Shown here: positions 1-8,289 of the stretch, one piece after another
Layout: each line of letters starts with the position of its first letter
How positions within the stretch are numbered: position 1 is the stretch's first letter
DNA from: Pseudomonadota bacterium
GTDB lineage: Archaea > Thermoplasmatota > SW-10-69-26 > JACQPN01 > JAJPHT01
Reading direction: 5' to 3'
Assembly: GCA_021325135.1 (NCBI GenBank)
Contig: JAJPHT010000027.1
Location: 43,336-107,335, forward strand
DNA: 64,000 nucleotides
The notes under the pieces: generated by a model
The model's input: the letters and a program-made list of their open reading frames with translations, nothing else
Databases searched by the model: none
Told to the model about the DNA's origin: nothing
Translations under genes and position numbers: made by a program

Positions 1-681
1 GTTTACGTGAACAACACGCGCCTCAACGACGACACCGAGTCCTTCCCCATCTGGAGCTTCCTCCCCACCTCGATCCCCGACACGCGCTTCTGGCTGAAGC
101 AAGAGAACAGCACGTTCACCCTCACGCCCGACTTCGACGGGCGCATCCTGCTGCCCCGTTTCTTCAGCAGCGAACCCGCCGATTCTCCTGGACGCGTCGT
201 TCTGGAGAACCAGACGTTCAATCGGCTGGAGATCCGCGTCAGCAGCCAGCTCACCCTCGGTACGGTGAGCCTCGCCTACGGCTTCGTCAAGGCCGGCGAG
301 ACCCCCTCGTGGACGCTCGGCAGCCTTCTCACGGACGCGGTGACCACCCTCGGCGGCCTCCTGGGTGGCTTCCTCAACAAAATGCTAGACTTCGTCTTCG
401 GCTTCGTTCCCCAAGGCGACAAGATCATCCTCGTGAAGGACTTCGTCAACGAGCTCGTCGGCGACGCCTACGAGGTCTTCCTCCAGGACCCGCTCCTCTT
501 CTGGCACGTCGTCATCATCGTGAGCCTCAGCTACGGGCTCCTCCTTTTCATCGACCCCATGTTCAAGCACCTCTTCCACGGCCTCTGGATGCCCGTGCGC
601 GCCGTCTGGTGGATTCTCAAGGGCCTCTGGATGATCTTCTTCTGGCTCGCCCAATTTGCCATCAGCAAACTCGCTCCTTAG
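1..681 (+). CDS. C-terminal part of a membrane protein, 5' end outside window
   Basis: The reading frame is open from base 1, so this is probably the tail of a longer gene; a GTG at position 7 could serve as a start but has no visible RBS. The product has a polar N-terminal half with N-x-T/S sequons, a hydrophobic stretch around residues 105-135, and two clear membrane segments near the C-terminus (WHVVIIVSLSYGLLLF and a Trp-rich WWILKGLWMIFFWLAQF). I do not recognise the family. It ends just before the SD site of the next surface protein, so the two are probably co-transcribed. Confidence 0.6.
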   Translation, partial: VYVNNTRLNDDTESFPIWSFLPTSIPDTRFWLKQENSTFTLTPDFDGRILLPRFFSSEPADSPGRVVLENQTFNRLEIRVSSQLTLGTVSLAYGFVKAGETPSWTLGSLLTDAVTTLGGLLGGFLNKMLDFVFGFVPQGDKIILVKDFVNELVGDAYEVFLQDPLLFWHVVIIVSLSYGLLLFIDPMFKHLFHGLWMPVRAVWWILKGLWMIFFWLAQFAISKLAP

Positions 682-691
682 GAGGACCCCC

Positions 692-1936
692 ATGCACCGC
701 GCCCTTCCCCTCCTTGCGCTCATCCTCCTTGCAGGCCTCCTCCTTGTCCCCCTGGCCCAGGCCACATGGAACACGACCACGAGCGTCCCGAGCAGCTTCC
801 GCCCGGGGCGTAGCGTCACCTTCTCCTACACCGCGCAGAGCACTAGCGGCACCGACCTGCCTCTTCAATGGGGCGTCCGCCTCCTGACGTGCCGCGACTC
901 GAACGCGGATGCCATCTGCTCCCCGAGCGACGCGAGCTACACCGACCGCGGCGAACAGACCCTGAGCCTCAGCGCCTCGCAGAGCGGCACCCTCAGCTGG
1001 ACCGTCAACGAGCCCGGCCCCGAGGGGACGTACACCTACAACTTCAACACGCGCTGCACGGCCACGCCCTGCACCAGCCAGCCCGCCGGCGGCAGCGCCG
1101 ACAAGCACGGCACCTACAGCGTCCAGTATACGAACACCTGGACGCGCACGCTCACCGTCCCCTCGACCGCGCCCACCGGCACCACGCAGACTGTCTCCTA
1201 CCAGCTCACCAGCACCAGCGTGGACGACTTCCCCCTCAGCGGCACCGCGACGCTCTACAGCCGCCCCGCCGGCGGCACGGAGACGCCCGAGACCGCCAAG
1301 CCCTACAGCGTCGCCGCCAACAACCAGGTGACCCTCACCTGGAACGTCGCCTTCAGCAGCCTGGGCCCACAGCAGGAACGCCTCAACGACACGTTCCGCG
1401 CGGACCTCTTCGCCAACGCGACCGTCTTCGTGGTCCACCTCCATGTCCAGCAGCCCCGCGCCGTCTACGCGCCCAGCAGCATCTGGAGCCTCTACCTGAC
1501 CTTGGAGGGCCACAACGGCGGAACGCTCCCCGTCGCGCTCGGCGGCCCCGTCACGATCAACCTGCGGAACAGCTCCTTCCTCGTGGGCACGACGATGCCC
1601 ACCACGGACGCCAACGGCCAGGCCTACGTCAGCTTCGTGGGCGCCGCCGACAGCACGATCCTCAACTGGACCGCCAACGCCACCGGCACCTGGCTGGGCT
1701 ACACCTACGCCGTGACCGCGACGGGCAGCGTCACGTTCCAGAACCAGACCCCGCCGGACCTCTCCGGCAACGTCACGCAGCTCCAGCAGAGCGTGGACGA
1801 CCTGGCTCTCCACGGCGTCCACCTGGACAACCTGGGCCAGCACGACCTCCTCCTCACCACCGGCAAGGCCGCCCTCGCGGCCCTCGCGTTCACCGGCGTC
1901 CTCGCGCTCGTCATCGTGATCGCCACGCGGTTCTGA
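692..1936 (+). CDS. Secreted, C-terminally membrane-anchored surface protein
   Basis: Has a clean signal peptide (MHRALPLLALILLAGLLLVPLAQA), a roughly 370-residue Thr/Ser-rich extracellular region of beta-sandwich character with many N-x-S/T sequons, and a C-terminal membrane helix (LAALAFTGVLALVIVIATRF). The start is the ATG with GGAGGA a few bases upstream, immediately after the preceding stop. A 12-residue upstream extension is possible but would ruin the signal peptide. Four cysteines in the first half (CRD, CSP, TRC and CTS contexts) may form disulfides. It looks like an S-layer or adhesion protein; no specific family recognised. Confidence 0.75.
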   Translation: MHRALPLLALILLAGLLLVPLAQATWNTTTSVPSSFRPGRSVTFSYTAQSTSGTDLPLQWGVRLLTCRDSNADAICSPSDASYTDRGEQTLSLSASQSGTLSWTVNEPGPEGTYTYNFNTRCTATPCTSQPAGGSADKHGTYSVQYTNTWTRTLTVPSTAPTGTTQTVSYQLTSTSVDDFPLSGTATLYSRPAGGTETPETAKPYSVAANNQVTLTWNVAFSSLGPQQERLNDTFRADLFANATVFVVHLHVQQPRAVYAPSSIWSLYLTLEGHNGGTLPVALGGPVTINLRNSSFLVGTTMPTTDANGQAYVSFVGAADSTILNWTANATGTWLGYTYAVTATGSVTFQNQTPPDLSGNVTQLQQSVDDLALHGVHLDNLGQHDLLLTTGKAALAALAFTGVLALVIVIATRF

Positions 1937-2320
1937 GAAACGCCCGACGACGACCGCACCGCAGCCGGTTGGGCCCGCTCGGCGAAGCCTATTGCCGCGC
2001 CGCGATGCCAACGGCGACGAGCCAAGCCAAGAGCAGGAGGCGTGCGAGCATCGAGGGATCGAGGAAGGCGATCATGGGACCCAACAGTGACGGTGATGCC
2101 CGCGCATCCTTGCGCGCGCTTGTCACCCGGCAGCAACCGGGCAAGTCTTCCCCGTTGACTCGACCCGTTCGGTTCTGACCCCTTGCCCGATAGCGAGGAA
2201 GGTTGTGAATCGAGTCGGAGCCACCTTTGGCCTCCCTTGCTCCGAGTGGTCGGGAGCCCACGCGCCCACAAGACGAACCTCCGGAGCGTTGAGGGCGCCC
2301 GACGCGCACGAGAGGCGCGC
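1937..2320 (+). other. Intergenic stretch without a convincing gene
   Basis: About 380 bp between two surface or membrane genes. The only noteworthy item is a tiny minus-strand frame (2075 to 1989) encoding 28 mostly hydrophobic residues from an ATG without an SD site; I cannot support it as a gene. The last 50 bases share sequence with the region before the pseudogene at 4228 (a common GACGAACCT...GCGTTGAGG segment), showing that the duplication included upstream DNA. Confidence 0.5.
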
Positions 2321-2944
2321 ATGGTCTCCATCACCGGCAAGCAGTTCTGCATCATCCTGACCCCCGAGGGCCCGCTCAAGTTCAAGTTCCTGGAGAAGGA
2401 GCACGGCCTCCTCCACGACCGCAAGGAGAAGAAGTCCTACGCCATCGTCCGCGAGGCCCGCCCCACCAACTGGCCCCGCCGCTTCGCCAGCGTCTACCTC
2501 GTCCACGAGAGCAGCGCGCAGACCATCGACCTCAACGGCGAGCAGGTCACGATCCACGGCGCCACCGTCCGCATCCTCGACCCCCTCCGGATGGTCGCCA
2601 AGGTCCAGCTCCCCCGCGAGCTTGGCGGGGACGGCGTGGAGCGCGAAATCAACCTCACCGCGGAGGCGATCTTCGACCGCACCAAGAGCACACAACTGCG
2701 CCGCCTCTCGAACCGCCGCTTCCAATGGTACCACGTCCTCCTCTTCGTCTCCCTGGGCTTCACCATCGGCGTGGGCCTCCTCACCGGCATCTTCCTGGCC
2801 GGCGGCGGCGCGCACGCCGCGCCCGCGCCCGCGGACCACCCCGCGGTCTATGTCCCCGTGACCCCGCCCACGGGCGCGCAGAGCGGCCCCGTCAGCCCCA
2901 CGCCCGCGACGCCCACCGTGCCGACGCCCGCCCCCGCCGGGTGA
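2321..2944 (+). CDS. Single-pass membrane protein of unknown function
   Basis: 207 residues: a soluble domain of about 130 residues (starts MVSITGKQFCIILTPEG; contains KEHGLLHDRKEKKSYAIV), one membrane helix (HVLLFVSLGFTIGVGLLTGIF) around residue 140-165, and a Pro/Ala/Thr-rich tail. With no signal peptide, the N-terminal domain is probably cytoplasmic. A decayed, frameshifted second copy lies at 4228-4560, so the family has duplicated locally. The ATG at 2321 is chosen because homology to the second copy begins just after it. Family unknown. Confidence 0.7.
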   Translation: MVSITGKQFCIILTPEGPLKFKFLEKEHGLLHDRKEKKSYAIVREARPTNWPRRFASVYLVHESSAQTIDLNGEQVTIHGATVRILDPLRMVAKVQLPRELGGDGVEREINLTAEAIFDRTKSTQLRRLSNRRFQWYHVLLFVSLGFTIGVGLLTGIFLAGGGAHAAPAPADHPAVYVPVTPPTGAQSGPVSPTPATPTVPTPAPAG

Positions 2945-2950
2945 GACCCA

Positions 2951-3235
2951 TTGGACGCGGGCCTCCTGCCGATCCTGGGCACCCTCGCCTTCAGCGGCGC
3001 GAGCCTTCCCTACGTCGCCCGCATCATCCGCCAGAAACGAAGCGACCAGCACAACCCCTGGACCTACGTCTCCGTCATCGCGGGTTTGCTTTCTCAACCT
3101 CGCCTGGGCCTCCTCGTGGACGGCGGCCTCGGCTATTTCTTGGGCGACCGCAGTGGGATTGCCTTCTATGTGTTGGGCCTTGGCGTGGTCTGGTACTATG
3201 GTGCGGAATGGCAGTGCCGAGATCAGATACCTTGA
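2951..3235 (+). CDS. Small membrane protein, PQ-loop/SemiSWEET-like
   Basis: 94 residues. Begins at a TTG with GGTGA, overlapping the previous stop, as SD site. The first half has the look of a PQ-loop helix pair (LPYVARIIRQKRSDQHNPW followed by a hydrophobic YVSVIAGLL), the pattern of SemiSWEET-type transporters. The middle (SQPRLGLLVDGG) is less hydrophobic than expected, and another frame there reads FLNLAWAS, so a compensated frameshift or decay is possible. The gene abuts an AT-richer degenerate region. Assignment is tentative. Confidence 0.4.
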   Translation: MDAGLLPILGTLAFSGASLPYVARIIRQKRSDQHNPWTYVSVIAGLLSQPRLGLLVDGGLGYFLGDRSGIAFYVLGLGVVWYYGAEWQCRDQIP

Positions 3236-4227
3236 AAAACAGGACAAAAACCCCGAGTTTTGTTTTCACAGATCGTCGGCTTTTCCTCGGTAAAGAATCC
3301 CGCAAAGGAATGGGATGAACGGGCCCCCGCCTTGGGCCTTCGTCGTATTTGAATAGACGGGCCGTACAATTCCTGGACCGGTGTTCTTGTCTCGGCGGCC
3401 CGCCGAAGAGTCACATTTCGTGATAGCCACGGTCCGTGCTACAGTTCGCGCAACTGGCCCATCGAGAAAAAAAAGTGCGTGACGAAGGTGGCAGCTTGCT
3501 GCCTGGATGGTCAACGGTGGCGCCGAGCGGTATCAGCATTTGCTCGGATCCTCACGACAAAGCACCGCGGTCGATTCTACGCAGAGCTTCCCTGTCACCG
3601 TTCCGATGCAGAACCCTGGCGTGCAAGTCCAGTTCTGTGGACAGGCCGCGGCAGCGTCTGGCGTCACGAGGACAACCATACACGTCATGAGCGCCCCGAT
3701 CATCACCAAAGTCACAAATCTCACAGGCTCACATGTCCTCGGGCGAGTTTCGCCCGTGGCGTCTATGCTAACTGGTAGTTTGAATTTTTCCCCGAGGTCG
3801 TTCCTGGGAAGAATTCGTCAGGAAGCACTTCGTACATGGTCCCACCTCGCCTGGCTTGCGAGAAATCCTGTGGAATCTGCTCTAGTTCGGTTCTTCAAAA
3901 CTTAAAGGCTGAACAGAACTTGCTCAATTCTTCGCAAGACATCCAGTAAAGGATAGAAGAAAGTTTCCCGTTATAGCCGCACCCGGTCCACGATCTCCTC
4001 ACCTGGCATCGTGAATGCCATGTGAGAATGAAATCGAGTGGGGCGTGGACGGTCCACTGAGACTTTCGCTGCCCTCTCTGTTATTCATAAGGAGCGGGCC
4101 AGCATTCCACTGCTGAGGAGAATCCTCTTCGGGCGCTCTGTCGTCCCGACTTTGTCGGCACAGAGCATGTGAATGCCGGACGAACCTTCGTCGCGTTGAG
4201 GCCATCCGCAGGCCACAAGGACGGTGC
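3236..4227 (+). other. AT-richer intergenic region, probably decayed DNA
   Basis: Nearly 1 kb whose base composition is clearly less GC-rich than the rest of the window, with no long frame showing the strong GC3 bias of the real genes here. The only plausible gene is the short minus-strand secreted peptide at 3533-3724. Together with the frameshifted paralogue that follows, this looks like a remnant of duplication, insertion and decay. No inverted repeats or transposase remains could be recognised by eye. Confidence 0.5.
3533..3724 (-). CDS. Putative small secreted cysteine-rich peptide
   Basis: 63 residues from a GTG start: hydrophobic signal-like segment (MRFVTLVMIGALMTCMVVLV), an Ala-rich cleavage region (DAAAA), then a 36-residue mature part with six cysteines (contexts ACPQ, WTCT, GFCIG, KLCVE, LCRE, SKC). 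Short frames of this kind can arise by chance, and codon use is less GC3-biased than in neighbours. The signal peptide plus six-Cys plan nevertheless matches the secreted peptides at 37.9-39.3 kb. No good SD or TATA signal was found. Confidence 0.4.
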   Translation of the reverse strand: MRFVTLVMIGALMTCMVVLVTPDAAAACPQNWTCTPGFCIGTVTGKLCVESTAVLCREDPSKC

Positions 4228-4560
4228 ATGTTCGCAGCCGCCGGCAAGAAGTTCTGCATCATTCTGACTCTCAAAAGTCCGTCGAACTTCAACTTCCTGC
4301 AGAAGGAGCACGGCCTTCTCCACGACCGCAAGGAGAAGAAGTCCTACGCCATCGTGCGCGGGGCTCGCCCTATGAACTGTCCCCACCGCCTCGCCAGCAT
4401 CTACCACGTCCACGAGGGCAGCGCGGAGACCATCGACCTCCACGGCGAGCAGGTCACGATCCACGGCGCTACCGTCCGCATGCTTGGCCCCCCTGCGGAT
4501 GGTCGCCAAGATCAGCCTGCCCCGTGAGTTGGGCGGGGACGGCGTACAGCGTCAGGTAAA
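4228..4560 (+). pseudogene. Frameshifted, truncated copy of the 2321-2944 membrane protein
   Basis: The first 90 or so codons align closely with the intact gene (shared KEHGLLHDRKEKKSYAIV and GEQVTIHGATVR). At about 4495 one extra C in a C-run shifts the frame. The homologous reading continues in the next frame as RMVAK-SLPRELGGDGV before similarity fades around 4560. The membrane helix and C-terminal tail are missing. Upstream DNA is also homologous to that of the intact gene, so this is a segmental duplicate that has decayed. Confidence 0.75.
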
Positions 4561-4796
4561 CCCCTACCGCCGAGGCTCGTACCGGCACATTCAGTGCTCC
4601 ACACCTAGGTTATAAGCTCCAGGCCAGCGTTTCCAACTTGAGGAGAAGCCACTCCTACCATTCTGTCCTCTCTGGTGTGCTGGTACAGACCAAGTGATTC
4701 CCGGAGAAAAGCCAAGCCTGGGACGCCCCTCCCACGCGCATGCTTGGAAGCCTGTTGGACACCCTTATGGGCAGGACGCCCCTTGGGCCGAATGCC

Positions 4797-5522
4797 ATGC
4801 GCCTGCCCCTGGGGTGCCCGCCCCTCGACGAGCTGCTCCACGGGGGCGTGGAGTCGGGGGCGCTGACCGAGCTGTTCGGCGAGGCCGGCGCCGGCAAGAC
4901 CAACGTCTGCCTGCAGCTGGCGCGCAACGCCGCGCTGGCGGGGCGCAAGACCGTCTACATCGACACCGAGGGCGTCTCGCTGGAGCGCCTCGCGCAGATC
5001 AGCGGCGACCACGTGGACCGCGTGCGGCAGAACGTCCTCTTCTTCGAGCCCTACAGCCTGCGCGAGCAGGAGGCCATCGTGGAGCGCGTCGCGCGCCTCG
5101 CGGCCGGCACGCCCGAGATCGGCCTCGTCTGCTTCGACAGCGCCACGCTCCACTACCGCATCGCGCTGGGCACGGGGGACGACGTGGGCGGCCGCCGCGC
5201 GCTGGCCGCGCAGCTTCACGTCCTCGCCGGCGTCGCCCGCAAGCGCGACATCCCCGTCGTCATCACCAACCAGGTGACGACCAACCTGGACACCGACGAG
5301 CTTGAGCCCCTGGGCGGCCAGATCGTGCGCCACCTCAGCAAGGCCGTCCTCCGGCTGGACAAGGTCGCCCCCGGCCGCCGTCGCGCGACCATCATGAAGC
5401 ACCGCAGCGTGCAGGAGGGGCTCAGCGCCGAGTTCCGCCTCACCAACGCGGGCGTTGTAGGCGAGGGCGACGCGCCGGCCCTCGTGGCCTCCGGCGCGCC
5501 GATCCGCACGACGGACGCCTGA
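4797..5522 (+). CDS. radB: DNA repair and recombination protein RadB
   Basis: RecA/RadA-fold ATPase paralogue specific to archaea, thought to assist RadA in homologous recombination. Walker A is GEAGAGKTN near residue 32, with Walker B-like hydrophobic LVCFDS, and QVTTN plus GGQIVRH correspond to the L1/L2 region. At about 241 residues it lacks the N-terminal HhH domain of RadA, as RadB does. The start at 4797 is preferred over an ATG at 4740 because a TTAT box lies about 30 nt upstream (leaderless pattern) and RadB proteins begin close to the LPLGCPPLDELLHGG segment. Confidence 0.85.
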   Translation: MRLPLGCPPLDELLHGGVESGALTELFGEAGAGKTNVCLQLARNAALAGRKTVYIDTEGVSLERLAQISGDHVDRVRQNVLFFEPYSLREQEAIVERVARLAAGTPEIGLVCFDSATLHYRIALGTGDDVGGRRALAAQLHVLAGVARKRDIPVVITNQVTTNLDTDELEPLGGQIVRHLSKAVLRLDKVAPGRRRATIMKHRSVQEGLSAEFRLTNAGVVGEGDAPALVASGAPIRTTDA

Positions 5523-5527
5523 GGCGC

Positions 5528-6106
5528 TCAGGGCGCGGCCCGCTCCACGACGGCGAGCCACGCCTGGGCCGGCCCCATGAGCGACTCGAACTGCGCGGGC
5601 TCCACGCGCAGCACGCGCCAGCCGTGGGCGAACGCGTCGCGGATCTCCTTCTCGCGGACGCGCCTCGGGCCCCAGCCGGGCGGCTCCCGGTCGCTGAAGA
5701 CCAGCATGTGATATCGCCCTCCGGGCTCGACGACGGAGGCGAGACTCTCCACGTAGCGGGCGCGGTCCTCGTCGTCGAAGACGTGGAAGAGGCCGACGTC
5801 CAGGACGGACTCGAACTGGCGCCCCAGCGCGCCAAGGTCCAGCGCGTCCGCCACGAGGAGGTCCACCTTGGCGCCGCGCGCCCGGGCCTTGGCCTTCGCC
5901 TTCTCGATGGCGCGGGGCGCGGCGTCGACGCCCGTGACCGCGAGCCCCCGCTGCGCGAGGAGGATCGCGTGCTCGCCCGTGCCGCACCCCGCGTCGAGCA
6001 CGCGGCCGCGGAAGGCGCCTTCGTCGGCGAGGCGCACGACGGCGGGCTGCGGGCGGCCGATGTCCCACGGGGGCGTCCCTTCGTAGCGTTCGTTGAACGA
6101 GGCCAT
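5528..6106 (-). CDS. Class I SAM-dependent methyltransferase
   Basis: 192 residues. Motif I for S-adenosylmethionine binding is VLDAGCGTGEH (about residue 36), the acidic residue after beta2 is in VTGVDAAP, and motif II/III positions are seen in VLDVGLFHVF and VVEPGGRYHML. This belongs to the Methyltransf_25/11 group. The substrate cannot be inferred from the sequence. It converges on radB with only 5 bp between stop codons and is divergent from the DUF1684 gene. Confidence 0.8.
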   Translation of the reverse strand: MASFNERYEGTPPWDIGRPQPAVVRLADEGAFRGRVLDAGCGTGEHAILLAQRGLAVTGVDAAPRAIEKAKAKARARGAKVDLLVADALDLGALGRQFESVLDVGLFHVFDDEDRARYVESLASVVEPGGRYHMLVFSDREPPGWGPRRVREKEIRDAFAHGWRVLRVEPAQFESLMGPAQAWLAVVERAAP

Positions 6107-6167
6107 GGCCCCTCATCGTCCCGGGGAAGCAAGAGTTCATGCTCGCGCCGCGCGAGGCGGGCCCCCG

Positions 6168-6692
6168 ATGCTGGACGCCTACGCCGACGCCCTCCTGCGC
6201 GAGCGCCGCGAGAAGGACCGCGCGTTCAAGACCGACCCCCATTCGCCCATCCCGCGGGCGGAGCGCGCGTCGTTCCAGGGGCTTCGCTACTACGATCCCG
6301 ATCCGTCGTACCGCGTCGTCGCGCGCTGGGAGCCCGCCGCGGCGCCCAAGCCCGTCCGCGTGCAGACCAGCACGGGCGAGGTGCGTGAGTACCTGGACGC
6401 GGGCGTGCTGCGCGCGACGCTCCCCGTGGGCGAGGTCGCGCTGCACGGCTACGAGGGCGTGGGCGACGGCCTCTTCGTGCCCTTCCGCGACGCGACCTCG
6501 GGGAAGGAGACCTACGGCGCGGGGCGCTACCTCGACCTGGAGCGGCCCCACGGCGGCGCGCTGGAGGTCGACTTCAACCGCGCCTACAGCCCGTACTGCG
6601 CGTACAGCGAGGACTACTCGTGCCCCTTTCCGCCGCCGGACAACTGGCTGAAGCTCCCCATCCGCGCGGGCGAGCGGAGCTATCACGAGTGA
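6168..6692 (+). CDS. DUF1684 family protein
   Basis: 175 residues with family hallmarks: F-x-GL-x-YYDPDPSYR near the N-terminus, a central FVPFRDATSGKETYGAGRYL, and the Cys-containing AYSPYCAYSEDYSCPFPPP-x-N-W-L ending with AGE. DUF1684 proteins are small cytosolic beta-rich proteins of unknown function found widely in haloarchaea and bacteria. The start is the ATG at 6168, directly before MLDAYADALLRERRE. No operon partner in this orientation. Confidence 0.8.
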   Translation: MLDAYADALLRERREKDRAFKTDPHSPIPRAERASFQGLRYYDPDPSYRVVARWEPAAAPKPVRVQTSTGEVREYLDAGVLRATLPVGEVALHGYEGVGDGLFVPFRDATSGKETYGAGRYLDLERPHGGALEVDFNRAYSPYCAYSEDYSCPFPPPDNWLKLPIRAGERSYHE

Positions 6693-6698
6693 GCAGGC

Positions 6699-7259
6699 TC
6701 AGCAGGTGACGCCGCAGTGGATGCTGTTCACGGCCCACGTCATGGCGCCGATGGCGATGGTGCCCATGAGGACGCTGGTCATGCTCGCCATGCCCAGCTC
6801 CTTGCCCAGCTTCGCCATCTCCGCCTGCACCTCGGGGGCGGGCGGCGTCGGCGGGGCGCCGGGCTCGGGCGTGGGGAGCGCCTGCATCATGGCGAGGAGC
6901 TTCTTCGCCGTGGGCGTGATGATCCACACGCCCTCGATGAGCATGCCCACGGCCATGACGACGCCGAGGCCCAGCGCGGTGCCGTACCCCTTGATGCGGA
7001 ACGCGGAGCCGATGTTGGAGAAGCCGCCCAGGAGGCCCAGCACCCAGAAGCCGGTGACGATGGTCATGGCGCCCGCGACGTAGAAGTAGCGCGTCACGCC
7101 GCCCAGCACGGCCTCCAGGAACGGCCTCCGGAGGGGCGGCGGGCCCCGGGCGAGCACGCGGGGCGCGATGACCATGGCCCAGAAGAACGCGCCGCCCACC
7201 CAGGCGACGCCGCTGAGGACGTGGAGGAACCGGATGACCCAGATGTACCAGGCGGCCAT
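6699..7259 (-). CDS. CopD/DUF2269-like integral membrane protein
   Basis: About 186 residues with four or five membrane helices. The first helix carries the WVGGAFFWAMVIAPRV signature of DUF2269/CopD-like proteins. A proline-rich cytosolic loop (ALPTPEPGAPPTPPAPE) precedes the last helix. It follows the TrmB gene on the same strand; a TTG at 7289 would overlap the TrmB stop, but the ATG at 7259 (MAAWYIWVIRFLH) gives a cleaner membrane-protein start. Function is uncertain, possibly a redox or copper-related membrane component. Confidence 0.65.
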   Translation of the reverse strand: MAAWYIWVIRFLHVLSGVAWVGGAFFWAMVIAPRVLARGPPPLRRPFLEAVLGGVTRYFYVAGAMTIVTGFWVLGLLGGFSNIGSAFRIKGYGTALGLGVVMAVGMLIEGVWIITPTAKKLLAMMQALPTPEPGAPPTPPAPEVQAEMAKLGKELGMASMTSVLMGTIAIGAMTWAVNSIHCGVTC

Positions 7260-7285
7260 GTCCGCCGGAGCCCGGCTGGGGTGCT

Positions 7286-8140
7286 TCAAGCCCTCGGTCC
7301 GTCTTGGGTCTCCTTCCCCACAAGCTCGCCCACGTCAAGCTCCGCGGTGCCCCAAAGCTCCTCGAAGCGCGCGGAAAGCTCGCCCGCGAACTTGGGGTCC
7401 CAGATGTAGACCGTCGCGAAGTACGCGCGGGGGTTCACCGGGTTCTTCACGCCCACGATGGCCTTCTCGCCGTCCACCACCGCGAAGGGCACGACCTCGC
7501 CCTCGATGACGCGCACGTGGAGGCGCTTGCCCAGATGCGGGATCATGGTGCGCGCGATGACCTCGTTGAGCGGCGAGTCGAGGATGGTGGGGATGTCGGC
7601 CTCGCGCAGGAGGATGCGCGTGCGCACGCCGCGCTCCACCGCCGCGACCAGCGCGTCGAAGAGGTCCTTGTCCTGCGCCTGGTAGGTGGGGACCTCCAGG
7701 TTCACGTCCATGCTCTGCGCGGCCTCGGCGAGCTTCTCCACCAGGAAGCTGCGGCTCTGCTCCTCGCCTACGCTCGCGCTGTAGAAGCTGGAGGGGTCCT
7801 TCTTGACCTTGGGCGAGAGGCGCTTCTCCAGGTCGCTGGCGAGGCGCGTCAGGTCCGCGTAGCGGTCGTCGAGCTCCCGCTTGCGCTGCGCGAGGAGGAG
7901 GCTCATGGCGACGCGGGGCTGCACGGCGCGGTACTGCTTCGGGCGCCCCTCGTGGAGCGTGAGGAGGCCGCGGTCCACCAGGGAGTTGAGCACGTCGTAC
8001 ACGCGCCCGAAGGGGATGCCCGCCTTGTGCGCGACCAGCGACGCGTCCGCGCTGCCCAGCCGCAGGAGGACCGAGTAGGCGCCCGCCTCGTAGCTCGACA
8101 GGCCGAAGCCCTTCAGCTCCTCCGCCGCGTCGACGTCCAC
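7286..8140 (-). CDS. TrmB-type transcriptional regulator
   Basis: 284 residues. The N-terminal winged helix (residues 8-70) has the typical TrmB pattern: LSSYEAGAYSVLLRLGSADA, then GIPFGRVYDVLNSLVDRGLL as recognition helix, and GRPKQYRAV as wing. A coiled coil (about 80-115) follows, then the C-terminal effector domain related to the PLD-like fold of TrmB. Members sense sugars or other small molecules. It lies divergent from the polyprenyl synthase gene with a shared intergenic region, so autoregulation or control of that gene is possible. Confidence 0.85.
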   Translation of the reverse strand: MDVDAAEELKGFGLSSYEAGAYSVLLRLGSADASLVAHKAGIPFGRVYDVLNSLVDRGLLTLHEGRPKQYRAVQPRVAMSLLLAQRKRELDDRYADLTRLASDLEKRLSPKVKKDPSSFYSASVGEEQSRSFLVEKLAEAAQSMDVNLEVPTYQAQDKDLFDALVAAVERGVRTRILLREADIPTILDSPLNEVIARTMIPHLGKRLHVRVIEGEVVPFAVVDGEKAIVGVKNPVNPRAYFATVYIWDPKFAGELSARFEELWGTAELDVGELVGKETQDGPRA

Positions 8141-8256
8141 GCCTCCGGATCGGGGCGGCCGAGGGTAAGGCTTCCGTCCTTACAACCCGGGCCGGGTTGG
8201 AAGCGCCTGGGGGGAGAAGGGTTTCCAACTCCGGCCACGTTGATGGGCGAGGCGCA

Positions 8257-8266
8257 GCTTTATGCC
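8257..8266 (+). promoter_or_regulatory. TATA-like box of the polyprenyl synthase gene
   Basis: GCTTTATGCC lies about 25-30 nt upstream of the ATG at 8290 with no SD site between, the arrangement of a leaderless archaeal transcript. Confidence 0.6.
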
Positions 8267-8289
8267 GGCTCCCGGGCTCCCCGCACACC

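Noticed and set aside
662..2011. Long minus-strand open frames opposite real genes (also at 4605-6686, 48420-51341, 59817-61445)
   Set aside because: They are shadows typical of GC-rich DNA: biased Arg/Ala/Gly composition, no domains, and they run antisense across several well-supported genes.
1989..2075. 28-codon hydrophobic minus-strand frame
   Set aside because: Too short, no SD or TATA signal and no relative recognised in the window.
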